Below, piece after piece: positions 1 to 9,249 of a stretch of DNA of 16,049 bases. The first letter of the stretch is position 1; the number at the start of each line of letters is the position of its first letter. Position numbers and translations under genes: made by a program. Source of the DNA: Cerioporus squamosus (Eukaryota; Basidiomycota; Agaricomycetes; Polyporales; Polyporaceae); contig JABYQS010000652.1 of NCBI GenBank assembly GCA_022592435.1, positions 1 through 16,049 of the forward strand, given 5' to 3'. The notes under the pieces are model-generated. The model saw nothing but the letters and a program-made list of their open reading frames with translations. It had not been told where the DNA came from and did not search any database.

Positions 1-1594
1 ACAACGAAATCCCCACGGGTATGTCCCTGCTGTGCCACTTCCAGTCCGCGGTCTGACGTCATTGCCGCTATGGTACGCAGGTTATCCAATCCCGGCAAGA
101 CGCTGTCTACGACGAGTCCCAGACGATTGATCTGGACAACGAGCCCTTGAATGGCGGTATACTCGTCAAGATACTCGTTCTCTCCATCGACCCGTACCTA
201 CGGCGGAAGATGCAGGATCCCAGCATCCCGAGCTTCTCGTAAGTTCCACTGCTTTGCAGTGTTTGCGATGAGCTCACTGACATCCGTCCGAAGCCTGCCT
301 TCAAGGTCGGGGAACCGTGAGTATCTGTGCTATACAACATTTGCGAATCCCATTCTAACACGCGCATGTGCAGTTAGAGAACAGCGGAGTCGGCGTTGTC
401 ATCCGTTCGGAAAGCCCGAACTACAAGCCAGGCGACCACGTACTGGGAACGTTCCGTGAGTCCCGCAGCTCTCCAGCGTTCTCGATACTGACCACTTACT
501 ATGTAGCCGACAATTTACCGTTCCAGCACTACTTGGTCATCCCTGATCCCCACTTGCGGATCCTCGAGAACAAGAGAACCTCTCATGGTCCGCGTATCTG
601 GGGCGTGTGCGGCATGCCTGGTGAGTGTTGCTGCATGGTTTGCCATCGTCTACACTGACCGGAAACGGACGTTCTGTAGGCAAGACGGCGCACCACGCGT
701 GGAAGGAGTATGCGCAGCCTAAGATCAAGAAGGTGAGCAGTAGGCTCAGCCTTCGCTGTCTTTTCTCGTGGCTCACGACTTGATAGGGCGACGTCGTCTT
801 TGTTACTGCTGCTTCAGGTACGTTCCAATCATCCACGCCACGTTATCGACTAACCGGGATCATCGATCTTCGTTCCAGGCGCTGTCGGAGCGTGAGTTCT
901 TCCCTTCAAGCTCCCCCGCCGCTTGACCTGAGCGTGGAATCTACAGGATTGTCGCGCAGCTCGCCAAAGCGGACGGTCTGAAGGTCATCGCCTCTGCCGG
1001 ATCTGATGAGAAGGTCGACTACGTACGCTCTCTCGGGGTAGACGTTGCATTTAACTACAAGAAAGTAAGCACGCGCGAGGTGCTGCAGAAGGAGGGTCCC
1101 ATCAACTTGTGCGTATTTAAGTGTCACAGTCACCTTTGCCGCACATCCTGACCGTCGATCGCTCAGTTACTGGGACAACGTCGGAGGCGAGTCCCTTGAA
1201 GCGGCCCTCGAGTTCGCTGCGCAGAAAGCGATCTTCATCGTATGTCGCTCTCTTCTTCTCGTGCACTTCTCTCCTAGTCCCAAGCAGCTAACATTAATCA
1301 TCGTCACAGATATGCGGCATGATCTCGAGCTACAACACCAAGGAGCCGTACAACGTGAAGAACCTCCAGCAGCTCGTCTGGCGCGAGATCACGTTCAACG
1401 GCTTCCTCATCGGCTCCCTCATACCCAAGTACGACGACGAGTTCTACGCGACGATGCCGGGGCGCGTCGCCAAGGGCGAGATCAAGTACAAGGAGCACCT
1501 CGTTAAGGGCCTCGAGAACACTGGCCAGGCGATGCTCGACGTGCTCCATGGGAATAACTTCGGGAAGAGCGTCATCGTCGTCGCAGAGGAGTAA
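1..1594 (+). CDS. NADPH-dependent alkenal/enone reductase (MDR superfamily), 5' partial, frame-broken
   Basis: The encoded protein matches the zinc-free MDR branch that includes prostaglandin/leukotriene B4 reductases and alkenal double-bond reductases; these cytosolic enzymes reduce the C=C bond of reactive enones and enals with NADPH. Exons read from the sequence: 1-18, 81-238, 294-316, 374-455, 507-620, 680-732, 787-817, 879-891, 947-1108, 1167-1239, 1310-1594. Diagnostic stretches are YDESQTIDLDN, GVCGMPG, the nucleotide-binding AASGAVG split over exons 7 and 8, WDNVGGE, CGMISSYN and the C-terminal GKSVIVVAEE before TAA. Exon 8 is only 13 nt. From exon 6 to the stop the frame is clean. 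In exons 1-5 the expected protein can be followed only by changing frame at about 95, 106, 238, 316, 570 and 598, so the gene as given is disrupted or misassembled there. The start codon lies left of the window. It converges on kinase 1, with 138 bp between the stop codons. The family call is firm; the exact substrate is unknown. Confidence 0.9.
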
Positions 1595-1732
1595 GAGTGT
1601 ACTCGATTGGCAGCTGGTACATAGTGCCAGAAAATATCGAGGCCTCTCGCGGGGGCCACTACATATGCACTGGGCAAGGATTGGATGTGTACTATTACAA
1701 TACAATAGCAGGCGAGAGACGTCATAACTTCA

Positions 1733-4489
1733 TTACTTCTGCATGTCATCGACGCAGCGCCGCTTTGCCGCCGGACCTTCACGCACCCTCTCAGACGATC
1801 CGCGGGAGGAGGACGAAGCGGCAGAATGGCTTGAGCGAGGCCGTTTACCGCCATGACAGCGTGACACATCTCCGTCGCTGTCAGAACGCTCCGCAAAGAG
1901 ATGATACTCGACCCATTGTTCCGACGCGTCGCTCGGCATAGGGGAGTCATCCGCGTCGTCGCTGAGACTCGCTTCCCACTCGGCAAAACTTCTGGCTCGC
2001 TCAGCGCGCGCAGGTCTCTCCTTGCAGCATGTGCGCTTGTGCGGCAGTGCTGGCGGAGATCCCGAGTTGACTTGTGGTTTCGGCGTGTATGGCACGGCTG
2101 CGTCGCCTTCGGGCCAGTCATCGCGCGCGAGCGAGGCTGTGAGAAGGTCGATGACCTCTGCGTAGTCCAGGGGATGCTGCGGAGCCTTCTCCAAGACCAG
2201 TTTCCCGAACTGTTTGATGAGGTCTTGGAGGGGCGCGTTATTAGGAATGGAAAACGACTCCCTCTTGCCCATCAGCCACGAAAGCTTGGCGCCGAGTTGT
2301 GTGGTAGAGTCGGCACGAGCAGGAAAGACAAGGGCGTGTAGCCGGTTCTCGGACGACTCGTTATGAGCGGTATGAGCGATGACGACCCAAACGAGGACCC
2401 AGTAGAACGACTCAAGGTCGTCGCCCGAGTTGTGAACCTGGTCGGTCCTGTCTAACAATAGACGGATGGACATGAAATGGGACGTCCCCTGGATGACAGG
2501 CGATCAGGAATGAGCACTTTGTGGAACAGAAGGTTGTAGTTTGTAGTACTCACCGTCCGCTGTCTGATTTCTTTCGGGTTTGCCTCTGCAACCAGACGCT
2601 CAGCTTCGGCCCAGCTGGCGGGGGACGACGGTTCGAGGTTCGGTGGCTCCGCGCTCATGGAAGAATAGTCGAAGTCGTGTAGGAACCCTCGAAAATTGGA
2701 GTGCGTCTCATCTTCGACGATGAGAACGTTCCCGACGCTGATATCACGATGCAAGATACCCGCCCTAGTCAATGCGATGCGATGTCCTATGAGCATGATG
2801 AGTCAAACCCATGCCACGACCTCGGGATTGGCATAAAACGACTCACCAAAAACGGCATCCCGCAGCGCAGTAACCAACTCCTTGGTACTCCGGAATTGCG
2901 TGAGCGGTCGTCCAACAGTGTCGACGGCGATCCGCACGTGACTGCGTTCGTAAAGATGTTTGCCTCTTGTTGTTCTCCATGAAAACGTCTGCTGGAGTGG
3001 GCGGTGTCGAGGAGGAAAGGCGCGACTTGTGGAGGCGAGGAGAGATGCAGGGGCATCAAAAGGGATGGTGTCGAGTGTTTTCGCGCTCCGGAGTTGAAAG
3101 CGAGAACGGTGGTGACTGTCCTCGTCGAGAGGTGTCCGCTCGTAATCGACACCATAGAGTGCGTCCTCCCACAGTCGCACCTCACGCTCACCAAGGTCCC
3201 TGCCGCATACTAGATGAGGAAGACCGACTTGCTCTTCTTCAGGGATACACTTGACTAGCCGATCGTAGAAGGCGTCCTCTGAGCGATGATCTAGTGGTCG
3301 CCATGCATCCTTTATGACCTGCACTCGCGGACTGGCAAATTGAAGATCGTCGACAGAGTGGTCGCCGACGGAGAGGCGAGTATCGAGGATCCCAAGCCAC
3401 ACTGCGGTCGACCGGGAGAACAGTCGATGGTCGGAGGCCAGTGATTTGAAGATGATGTACGATGCTTGTTCTCCTGTCTTGCTGTACACGCTGATTGACC
3501 TGGCGTTCGAGATATCGGCGCTCCTCCCGAGGAGATTGAGGCGGTCACGGAGCCACTCTTCATCGACGCTCCTCAACAAACGAACTGTGGGATCCCATCC
3601 TACGAAAGGAACGTCTTCGCACGGGTGCACGAAGTTCCAGAAGAAAGTCTTGAGGAGGTGTACATCGCTCTGCTCCCTTAGAGAGAGCGTTCCGGAAACA
3701 ACAAGGGCGGCAGTGTCGACTCGTGCTATGCGCGCAGTGTCTCCGTAGATGCCGACAACGAATGCAGCGAGGAGCGAATGAGATTGCATGAGAACACGCG
3801 CGCTGTACACCGTGTTGAGGAGCGACTTGCAGTTCCGGAGTCCGTGTAGTTCACCAAAGGGATCCTCGTCCTTAGTCGCCTTGACGTCGATGAGGAGAGA
3901 AACACGTGCAGGCTGCCCAACGTCACCACCAGGGAAGCTCGCAACTATAGGGGCAATCACGGACGGATGGCGGCTGCGAGGGGAATGTGTCGAAAGTCCG
4001 GAAAATGTTGCGGCGCGCCCATCGACGAAGGTGAGACGCTTATCATGAGGAAAGTAGACAACGAGATCGTTCAAAGCTTGCACCTGTAAAGAAACCCTCA
4101 GAATAACCGCAACACAGCCATGGGAATCAATACGCGCCAGGTTCTGAAGATTATCCTCTACATTCCCTGCAGTTGGTCTCCACTCGTGAAAGATGGGTCG
4201 AGGGTCACGCCCTGGTGGATAAGGCGTCCTGGCAGGTGAATATGCTGATAGAAACGCCTTAAAGCCATCCTCGTAAAAGCGAACGCGGTCCGTGAGAGTA
4301 TCCTTCCAAGGTAGAAGGACTCGGAGTGGAAGGTTCTCTTCGCTATTGTATTGATAGGTTGCTAACCACCGTTTCAGATGGCGAGAACCTTCAGCAACTG
4401 GGATGCCGCATATGCATTCGAAGGTGTGACTTACCGAAACTGCAAGAGCAGAAGAAGCAGTCATCTACTTCGCTGGTCGAGATGGACAT
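1733..4489 (-). CDS. FunK1-family fungal protein kinase (kinase 1)
   Basis: Predicted Ser/Thr-type kinase of the fungal FunK1 family. Exons on the minus strand: 4489-4435, 4388-2847, 2786-2554, 2488-1733, with GT..AG introns of 46, 60 and 65 nt. The sum is 2586 nt, exactly 861 codons plus stop. The start chosen at 4489 begins MSIST, as in kinase 2, and is the start whose phase fits the first intron. The N-terminal region holds the conserved pre-kinase block (DVKATKDEDPF, FVVGIYGDTARI, DPTVRLL, WLGILDTRL). The catalytic loop GILHRDISVGNVLI is at about residues 542-555 (HRD 545-547, N552), HDFDYSS follows with DFD at 570-572 where most kinases have DFG, and RTGTSHFMS sits across the last intron. 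The tail (about 740-861) is Ser/Asp/Arg-rich with basic patches KRPR and AAKRRC that could be nuclear signals. One oddity is a 50-nt intron-like stretch inside exon 2 (about 4085-4134) whose removal would shift the frame. The cellular target is unknown. Confidence 0.92.
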
Positions 4490-4806
4490 CCTGGTTGACG
4501 TTGGTCGTGGTGTGAGGAGAACAATGGTGTCCTGAAGCGCTCGAGACCCGCCGCGCACTGCGAATCGTGTAGATCACGAGACCGCGCGACGCCAGGGCGA
4601 TGCGGTGCACCGTCTTCAGGGCAGGCGACAAGCAGGCGAAGACTCAGGTTTCCGGCCGCGCTCAGCCGTCGGGAAACCGACAGTCCCTGTCCTAGTATAC
4701 GATAGCCCTGGTAGACGTCTATAGTACTGGTAGGCGTCCGTCAGCGCATGATTGAAGCCGTAGAAGCCAGTAAGGCTCTACCGACCCATAAGGGATGGAC
4801 TGGGGT
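4490..4806. other. Non-coding upstream region of kinase 1
   Basis: No convincing ORF or RNA gene. It should contain the kinase 1 promoter, reading leftward, but no clear TATA or CCAAT element stands out. A weak hairpin (GGTTTCC near 4648 against GGAAACC near 4672) and several GTAGA/CTCTAC words near 4710-4780 are visible; the latter foreshadow the repeat cluster that follows. Confidence 0.5.
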
Positions 4807-4860
4807 GGGCGGTAGCGCACGGTAGAGCTACCAGCACGCTTCTGTAGAGCCCTATAGAGC
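4807..4860. repeat. Left copy of an imperfect inverted repeat (partner 6554-6605)
   Basis: Three blocks recur in reverse complement at the partner site in the same order and with nearly the same spacing: GGGCGGTAGCG (4807-4817; partner differs at one base), CTTCTGTAGAG (4839-4849; partner identical) and TAGAGC (4855-4860; partner identical). Gaps are 21 and 5 nt here against 19 and 5 nt in the partner. This collinearity argues against chance. The arms may be the termini of a degraded transposon; I could not find a target duplication outside them. Confidence 0.55.
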
Positions 4861-4890
4861 CCGTGTGACGGCTCTACCGTTCTCTACAGA
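4820..4890. repeat. Nested short palindromes with CTCTAC/GTAGAG words
   Basis: CGGTAGAGC (4820-4828) pairs perfectly with GCTCTACCG (4871-4879), and TCTGTAGAG (4841-4849) pairs perfectly with CTCTACAGA (4882-4890). Another GGCTCTACCG lies near 4775. The interleaved pairs cannot all form at once, so they resemble subterminal repeats of a mobile element more than a single structured RNA. Confidence 0.5.
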
Positions 4891-5064
4891 ACCTGTCAGC
4901 AACATCCACCATATATGACCGATCAATGGTCATGTAGATGAGTCTCGAGAGCTCAACAGCCAGCAGGAGGTCTCATCTGGGTGTACACAGTGGGGCGACA
5001 GATTCAATACGAGAAATAAGCAGCACACATATATTGGTCCGGATAATCGACATAGTACAGCGCA

Positions 5065-5554
5065 CTAGTAATGACGACCACTGCGCAAGTCGTCCCCAAC
5101 CGCGACTCCGACGCGCGACAAGTCTGCTGAAGGCGGACTGAGGCAAGCAGCGGGAGGGCGGTTATTAGCCTGCGGAATGTGACTGCCGACTGAGAGAAGG
5201 GACTCGGATGAACGAGGAACGCACCGTGGCAAGAGTGCATGCTTGTCCAGTTGCGACAGATATGTCCTCCTAGCCTAAACGTCCCGCCAGAAGTGGGCCA
5301 AGCACTTACCTGGATGTCCTCGACCGCGATGCACATCCCGGATTGCGGACTCGGCCAACCAACTGGGACTGGGACAATTACAGGAAATTGCGCACCTTTG
5401 ATATAGCTTCCGTAGTTGTAGAACTCGGCGGCTGGTGGCACAAGCTGCGAGCCTCAGGTACTGTACTGGACGGACGTACCTGTGCGGCAGCAGAGGCATG
5501 GCGCGTCGGGGTAGCGTATAGGGTGTGCGGTTCTTCTCCTTCTCGACGAGACAT
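5065..5554 (-). CDS. Doubtful small spliced gene, unknown product
   Basis: A tentative four-exon model: 5554-5480, 5431-5396, 5362-5310, 5269-5065, totalling 369 nt (122 residues plus stop). The donors GTACGT at 5479 and GTAAGT at 5309 are good fungal sites and the 48-nt and 40-nt introns are plausible. The intron at 5395-5363 is only 33 nt and starts GTGCGC, which is weak; without it the frame stops after 42 residues. The product begins MSRREGEEPHTLY, is rich in Ser, Arg and Pro, and shows no domain, signal peptide or membrane segment I recognise. A TATA-like site lies about 300 bp upstream. It sits inside the 4807-6605 inverted repeat. It could equally be a chance open frame. Confidence 0.22.
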
Positions 5555-6264
5555 GCACCTGTTTAGCAGCCTCTTGCAGGCAGACGCATGCTGTTTGCGA
5601 GTCTGGTGACAAGATACCACATACCTGACAATCCCGAGCTGTGGCTGCTTGTGGGTGAGTCGTGATGTGCGGGTGGGCGGGAGGCGCAACTGGTCGGGGG
5701 TGCGCGGTAGCCGGCGCGCCGCGACACGACCTGTCGCGGATAGATATCAAGCACCTGAGCTGCTGGTGGCCAAAGAGATGCTTTCTGTCGTCGCGGTGAG
5801 GGATGGTGGCGGAGCAAGGGAGAAAGGTAGTGAGCAGATGCGAGGACAGGCAAACAGCTATATAGGGGGCGGCAGGCTGCCTGCCAAAAATGGACTGTAT
5901 GCGGCCACGTGACTGGCGCGCTCTCAACGCGCCTTCGCATCTCGCAGGTCTCCTCCACTCCTCCTGCTTCTCCGGAGTCCTGGCGACGTCACTGACAGGA
6001 CAGTGACGCCATAGGTTCTCTATGACGCGACCGAACCCCAACGAGTTCCCCCCACAGCTGCGAGCACGACAGCAACATCTGCTCGGAGTCCCAGCTGCAG
6101 GCCTCTCGGATCTCCACGTCGCCCACCGTCCCTGTGAGTGTGCCGCCCTCGCCACGAAAGTTAGAGACGAGGATAATGACTCGTGTCCGCTTGCCACACT
6201 GAGAAGTTATCGCCAGAATAGATGTGCCTGGCCCCGACGACGAGGGTACATGTGGCCGCAGATG
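5555..6264. other. Stretch without a supported gene
   Basis: Several overlapping open frames exist on both strands here, but none has recognisable motifs, and the longest minus-strand one is Arg/Ser/Pro-rich as expected for an unselected frame in GC-rich DNA. The only distinct signal is the TATA-like site near 5860. Confidence 0.5.
5858..5865 (-). promoter_or_regulatory. TATA-like site
   Basis: CTATATAG, read leftward as CCCCCTATATAGC, precedes a pyrimidine-rich stretch on the minus strand that could be a 5' leader for the doubtful small gene at 5065-5554. The motif is self-complementary, so direction is assumed from context. Confidence 0.3.
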
Positions 6265-6504
6265 CTATCGAGGACTTGGAGAACTCGTGTCGAGAACAGT
6301 ACTGAGGACATGATTGTGTACAACGTAGGCGATGTGGAGAACAACCGTAGCGGCGAGAATGGCGAAAATAGAGAGGAAGTCTCGCTCTTGAATATGAATG
6401 TCCCAGTCCGTTGTCCGCACTATCTGGCCCCTTTTTGACATGTCCACGTAACTGACCTTTGATCTTTTAGAATCTCCATGGCCTCTACAACTGTTGAAAG
6501 ACAT
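6265..6504 (-). CDS. Doubtful small ORF with one membrane segment
   Basis: Seventy-nine residues from ATG at 6504 to TAG at 6265. After a polar N-terminal part comes a hydrophobic run (FLSIFAILAATVVLHIAYVV, about residues 43-62) that would make one transmembrane helix. About 90 bases further along the same strand another frame reads VIILVSNFRGEGG. The order of a helix followed by an ILVSxF-type motif is loosely like the last helix and tail of basidiomycete multi-pass proteins of the DUF6533 type, so this may be a relic of such a gene. That resemblance is from memory and weak. No upstream exons with further helices were found before the F-box gene. Confidence 0.25.
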   Translation of the reverse strand: MSFNSCRGHGDSKRSKVSYVDMSKRGQIVRTTDWDIHIQERDFLSIFAILAATVVLHIAYVVHNHVLSTVLDTSSPSPR

Positions 6505-6553
6505 GCGTCGCCGTAGACCTGCATCTGTAGCCAGCTATCGACAGAACTACGCC

Positions 6554-6605
6554 GCTCTACAGACCTCTACAGAAGATACGCGCCCTCGACGATCCGCTGC
6601 CGCCC
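6554..6605. repeat. Right copy of the imperfect inverted repeat (partner 4807-4860)
   Basis: Read on the minus strand it gives GGGCGGCAGCG, then CTTCTGTAGAG, then TAGAGC, matching the left arm in order and spacing. On the plus strand the blocks are CGCTGCCGCCC (6595-6605), CTCTACAGAAG (6565-6575) and GCTCTA (6554-6559). Confidence 0.55.
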
Positions 6606-6738
6606 AATACAGGCACGGGTAACCCCGACGCACAGCTACCGTGTGATGCGGGGCTTCGTGTCATACGGGCATTCATTGCCTTAATCTGCGCGTTTTCCCG
6701 ACGGCGTCCTCAAGCTCGCTCATCCGACTTCGCACAAA

Positions 6739-8653
6739 ATGATTAACAATCCAGCTTCGTGAGCCCCAATGGAGCATTTGCGCTATCAGCAGTGAGGCTT
6801 ACGCATGATACAGCTTACTTGACTTGAATTCGGATGTTCTTATCCACATATTCGAAGCACTAAGGCCCAGCCGGCGGTTACGGCCATTGTCGGAAACCTG
6901 TCGTTATGTCAGATCCCTCGCTATGCCTGTGCTTTTCCGCGAGTGCAGAGTATTCATGAGAAAACCAATAACAACTGCGTTTCTCCCAGAGACGTTGTGG
7001 CCCTATGTCTTGTACGTTGGCTCCATTTGTGAACGGAGTTCCGACACAGCACTTACTCCAGACGCAAGCAGTTCCCTCCTGCTTGTCGATGCATGTCCAG
7101 GTAGATCGCCCAAGGAGTCGGCATACAGGACCGACAACTACGCGTACTCTCTCCGGTACACGGACGATCCCATGCTCTGCGGCATCCTCGATGCATCGGT
7201 TCTCAGGCGATCGCTACCCGCTATGCCCCGACTGCGACGCATCTCTCTTGTGCTGCGATTCCGAGAAGTGCACGGAGTACATGGAGACGTCGCTGCTGCC
7301 ATCCTCTCAACGCCGCAAATCCGAGACGTCACAGTCTCATTGTTCCTCTTCTGCCCTCGACAGCCGTTAACTTGCGACGTTGTCGGACAGATTCCCCCAT
7401 TAACTTCCTTCCGATATATCCAAAGTTCGTTCCGGGAACCACCTATGGCGTATCCTGCCGAAGTTGAGGCAATTGGTTTGGTGCTAGGCGAGCTGCATAG
7501 GAGCCTTGAAGTGCTCGAGCTTCCCGCCGAAACGGCGCCGCTGGAGCAAATGTCCCGGCTTGACTGGCCCCGGCTGCAAAGCCTGACCCTTAGGGGCGAA
7601 TTTCCCAACATGTCGCCTATTCCACTCATTGGAGTCATCATCCGGATGCCGTGCTTGCGCGTCCTAATCCTGTCGTTCACCTATGTCCCGAGTGTGGATA
7701 GACAATGCTTATGGCCGCCTGGCTGGGGCGTAGTCGACTCCCTGCCGGATATTGAGGAGCTGACGGTGACCCATCCGTCCCCAGAGGACCTCCTGTATAC
7801 CCGCCTGCCTACGTCCATTCGCCGGCTATCGCTTTGCTGCTCGCCGCGTTACGCGCTACAAGTTTGGGTGCCTGATCGGTATAGCCGATGGTCGTCTCCC
7901 CTTCCCGCTGCATCTGAACTACTCCGGATACTATCTTCAACGCCGCTTCCGCGCCTCGAACACCTCAACATCGAGTACAAGCCAGACGATCAGGAGGAAG
8001 ACCTCTGGCGATTCTTCTCAAGCTCCTGTCCTCAACTGACTTCGATGGAGTTGCATCGCATGGATAGCTCGTCGGTCACTTGGCCGGCCGTTGACATCAT
8101 CGTCAGTGTATGTCCATTCCGGCCAGCGCAACATTCTGATCTTTGAGCAGACTCCTATCGCCTGTGCACTATCGCGCCTTCATTGCTTGCGCGAGATCAG
8201 CCTCAACCTCAATCTATGCTACCCTGGAGGACCACACGATCCTGCTGATTACCACTTGTGGCGCTGCTCAAAGACGGACGAGGCAGCAAAGGAGATTGCC
8301 CCCATGTTGGGTTCGTCTGTCACTCTTTTCTCTCCTGATAAAGCGGCCGTATGGGGCGGAATGGGTCAGATATGGCATCACTACCACGACGGGATCAAAG
8401 CGCATGGTCTCGGGTGCTCTGTCTCGCGAGGTATGTTTCGAGAGGTCGTTGCATATGTGTCTATGTTAATGTTGAACAAGCATACCGCCTTCTAGATTAT
8501 CCTTACATCATGTACATTGGCTATATCATGAGAAATGCTCGCACCGAAGTGCCACATGAGAGCAAACGACGGCTCCAATGCCATATTCCCCCAGATCGAC
8601 CGGTGCTCCAGGTACTATGTATTCACGCAGGTATAATTTCCTGGGACTATTGA
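6739..8653 (+). CDS. F-box protein with LRR-like C-terminal region
   Basis: Exons: 6739-6758, 6814-8107, 8151-8430, 8481-8653, with introns of 55, 43 and 50 nt; total 1767 nt, 588 residues plus stop. The first exon is only 20 nt (ATGATTAACAATCCAGCTTC) but is well supported: the long frame has a stop just upstream (6806-6808) and no suitable ATG, while splicing yields MINNPASLLDLNSDVLIHIFEALRP, an F-box start of the LPxDVLxxIF type. The rest has irregular leucine-rich repeats (LRRISLVLRF, LEVLELPAE, LQSLTLRGEF, LRVLILSF, IEELTVTHPS, LEHLNIEY, LREISLNLNL). F-box proteins recruit substrates to SCF ubiquitin ligases through Skp1; the LRR-like part would bind the target, which is unknown. The last exon is the least certain: a further GTACTA..CAG splice near 8609-8630 could change the C-terminus. 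It lies between the two kinase genes, in opposite orientation. Confidence 0.82.
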
Positions 8654-9249
8654 CTGTGTGCACACCATTCGTGGGCATGGACCAGAGAGCCCGGAGATCG
8701 GACTGTCTAGTAGTCGACATCCTTGATGGTACTCAGCCTACTCTACATCGTCGTAGGTTCCAACCCATCTTCGCGCGTGCTACTGTAAAGGAACATGACC
8801 GCAGGACTCTCCGAACGCCTGCGTCACGCTCGCCCTTCCACTCGGGATATCCGAAGACGTCAGCCGCAGCCTGCATGCCACGTCTCTTCGATATGTTTGC
8901 TCATGATGCTATGTTTGAAATATTCTCCGGAAACATACAGACCCTGTTCTGCCCTTCAAGAATCGCGAAGAATGTGCGCTCCGTACTGCTCCGTAGTGAT
9001 GGTGTTCGCAAAGATTCTTAGGTTGCATGTGGGGCATTGCTGGCATAAAAGCACCGGGTAAGTTGCATGTCAGTACTGATATGCGCATCCGGTCGGACGA
9101 AGAAGTAGGAAGCATACACTTGTAACTGTACCTACTTGCTCATCTTTGACGAGCAATGTGAAGGATGCACATGATCAAATTGAGTATTAGTACAAGCATG
9201 CGTAGCAATTAGTACAGGGGTATTCACGAGTAACCAGAGAGTCCGTTGA
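8654..9249. other. Intergenic stretch between convergent genes
   Basis: Lies between the 3' ends of the F-box gene and kinase 2. A plus-strand frame is open from 8578 to 9021, but its product has no motif I trust and starts inside the F-box 3' end. No RNA gene or clear repeat is visible. It probably holds both transcript ends. Confidence 0.5.

Noticed and set aside
1444..2121. Long minus-strand frame of 225 codons
   Set aside because: It runs across the reductase last exon and the kinase 1 C-terminal exon in other frames; both of those have clear homology, so this is a shadow.
4648..4678. Hairpin GGTTTCC/GGAAACC as a terminator or structured RNA
   Set aside because: Seven pairs with a 17-base loop in a eukaryotic intergenic region; no supporting context.
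5454..6197. Long minus-strand frame of 247 codons
   Set aside because: Arg/Ser/Pro/Ala-rich composition without motifs, overlapping other equally open frames; expected by chance in GC-rich DNA.
8880..9021. Second F-box start suggested by FAHDAMFEIFSG
   Set aside because: Lacks the Leu/Pro pattern of the F-box and no LRR or further exon follows.
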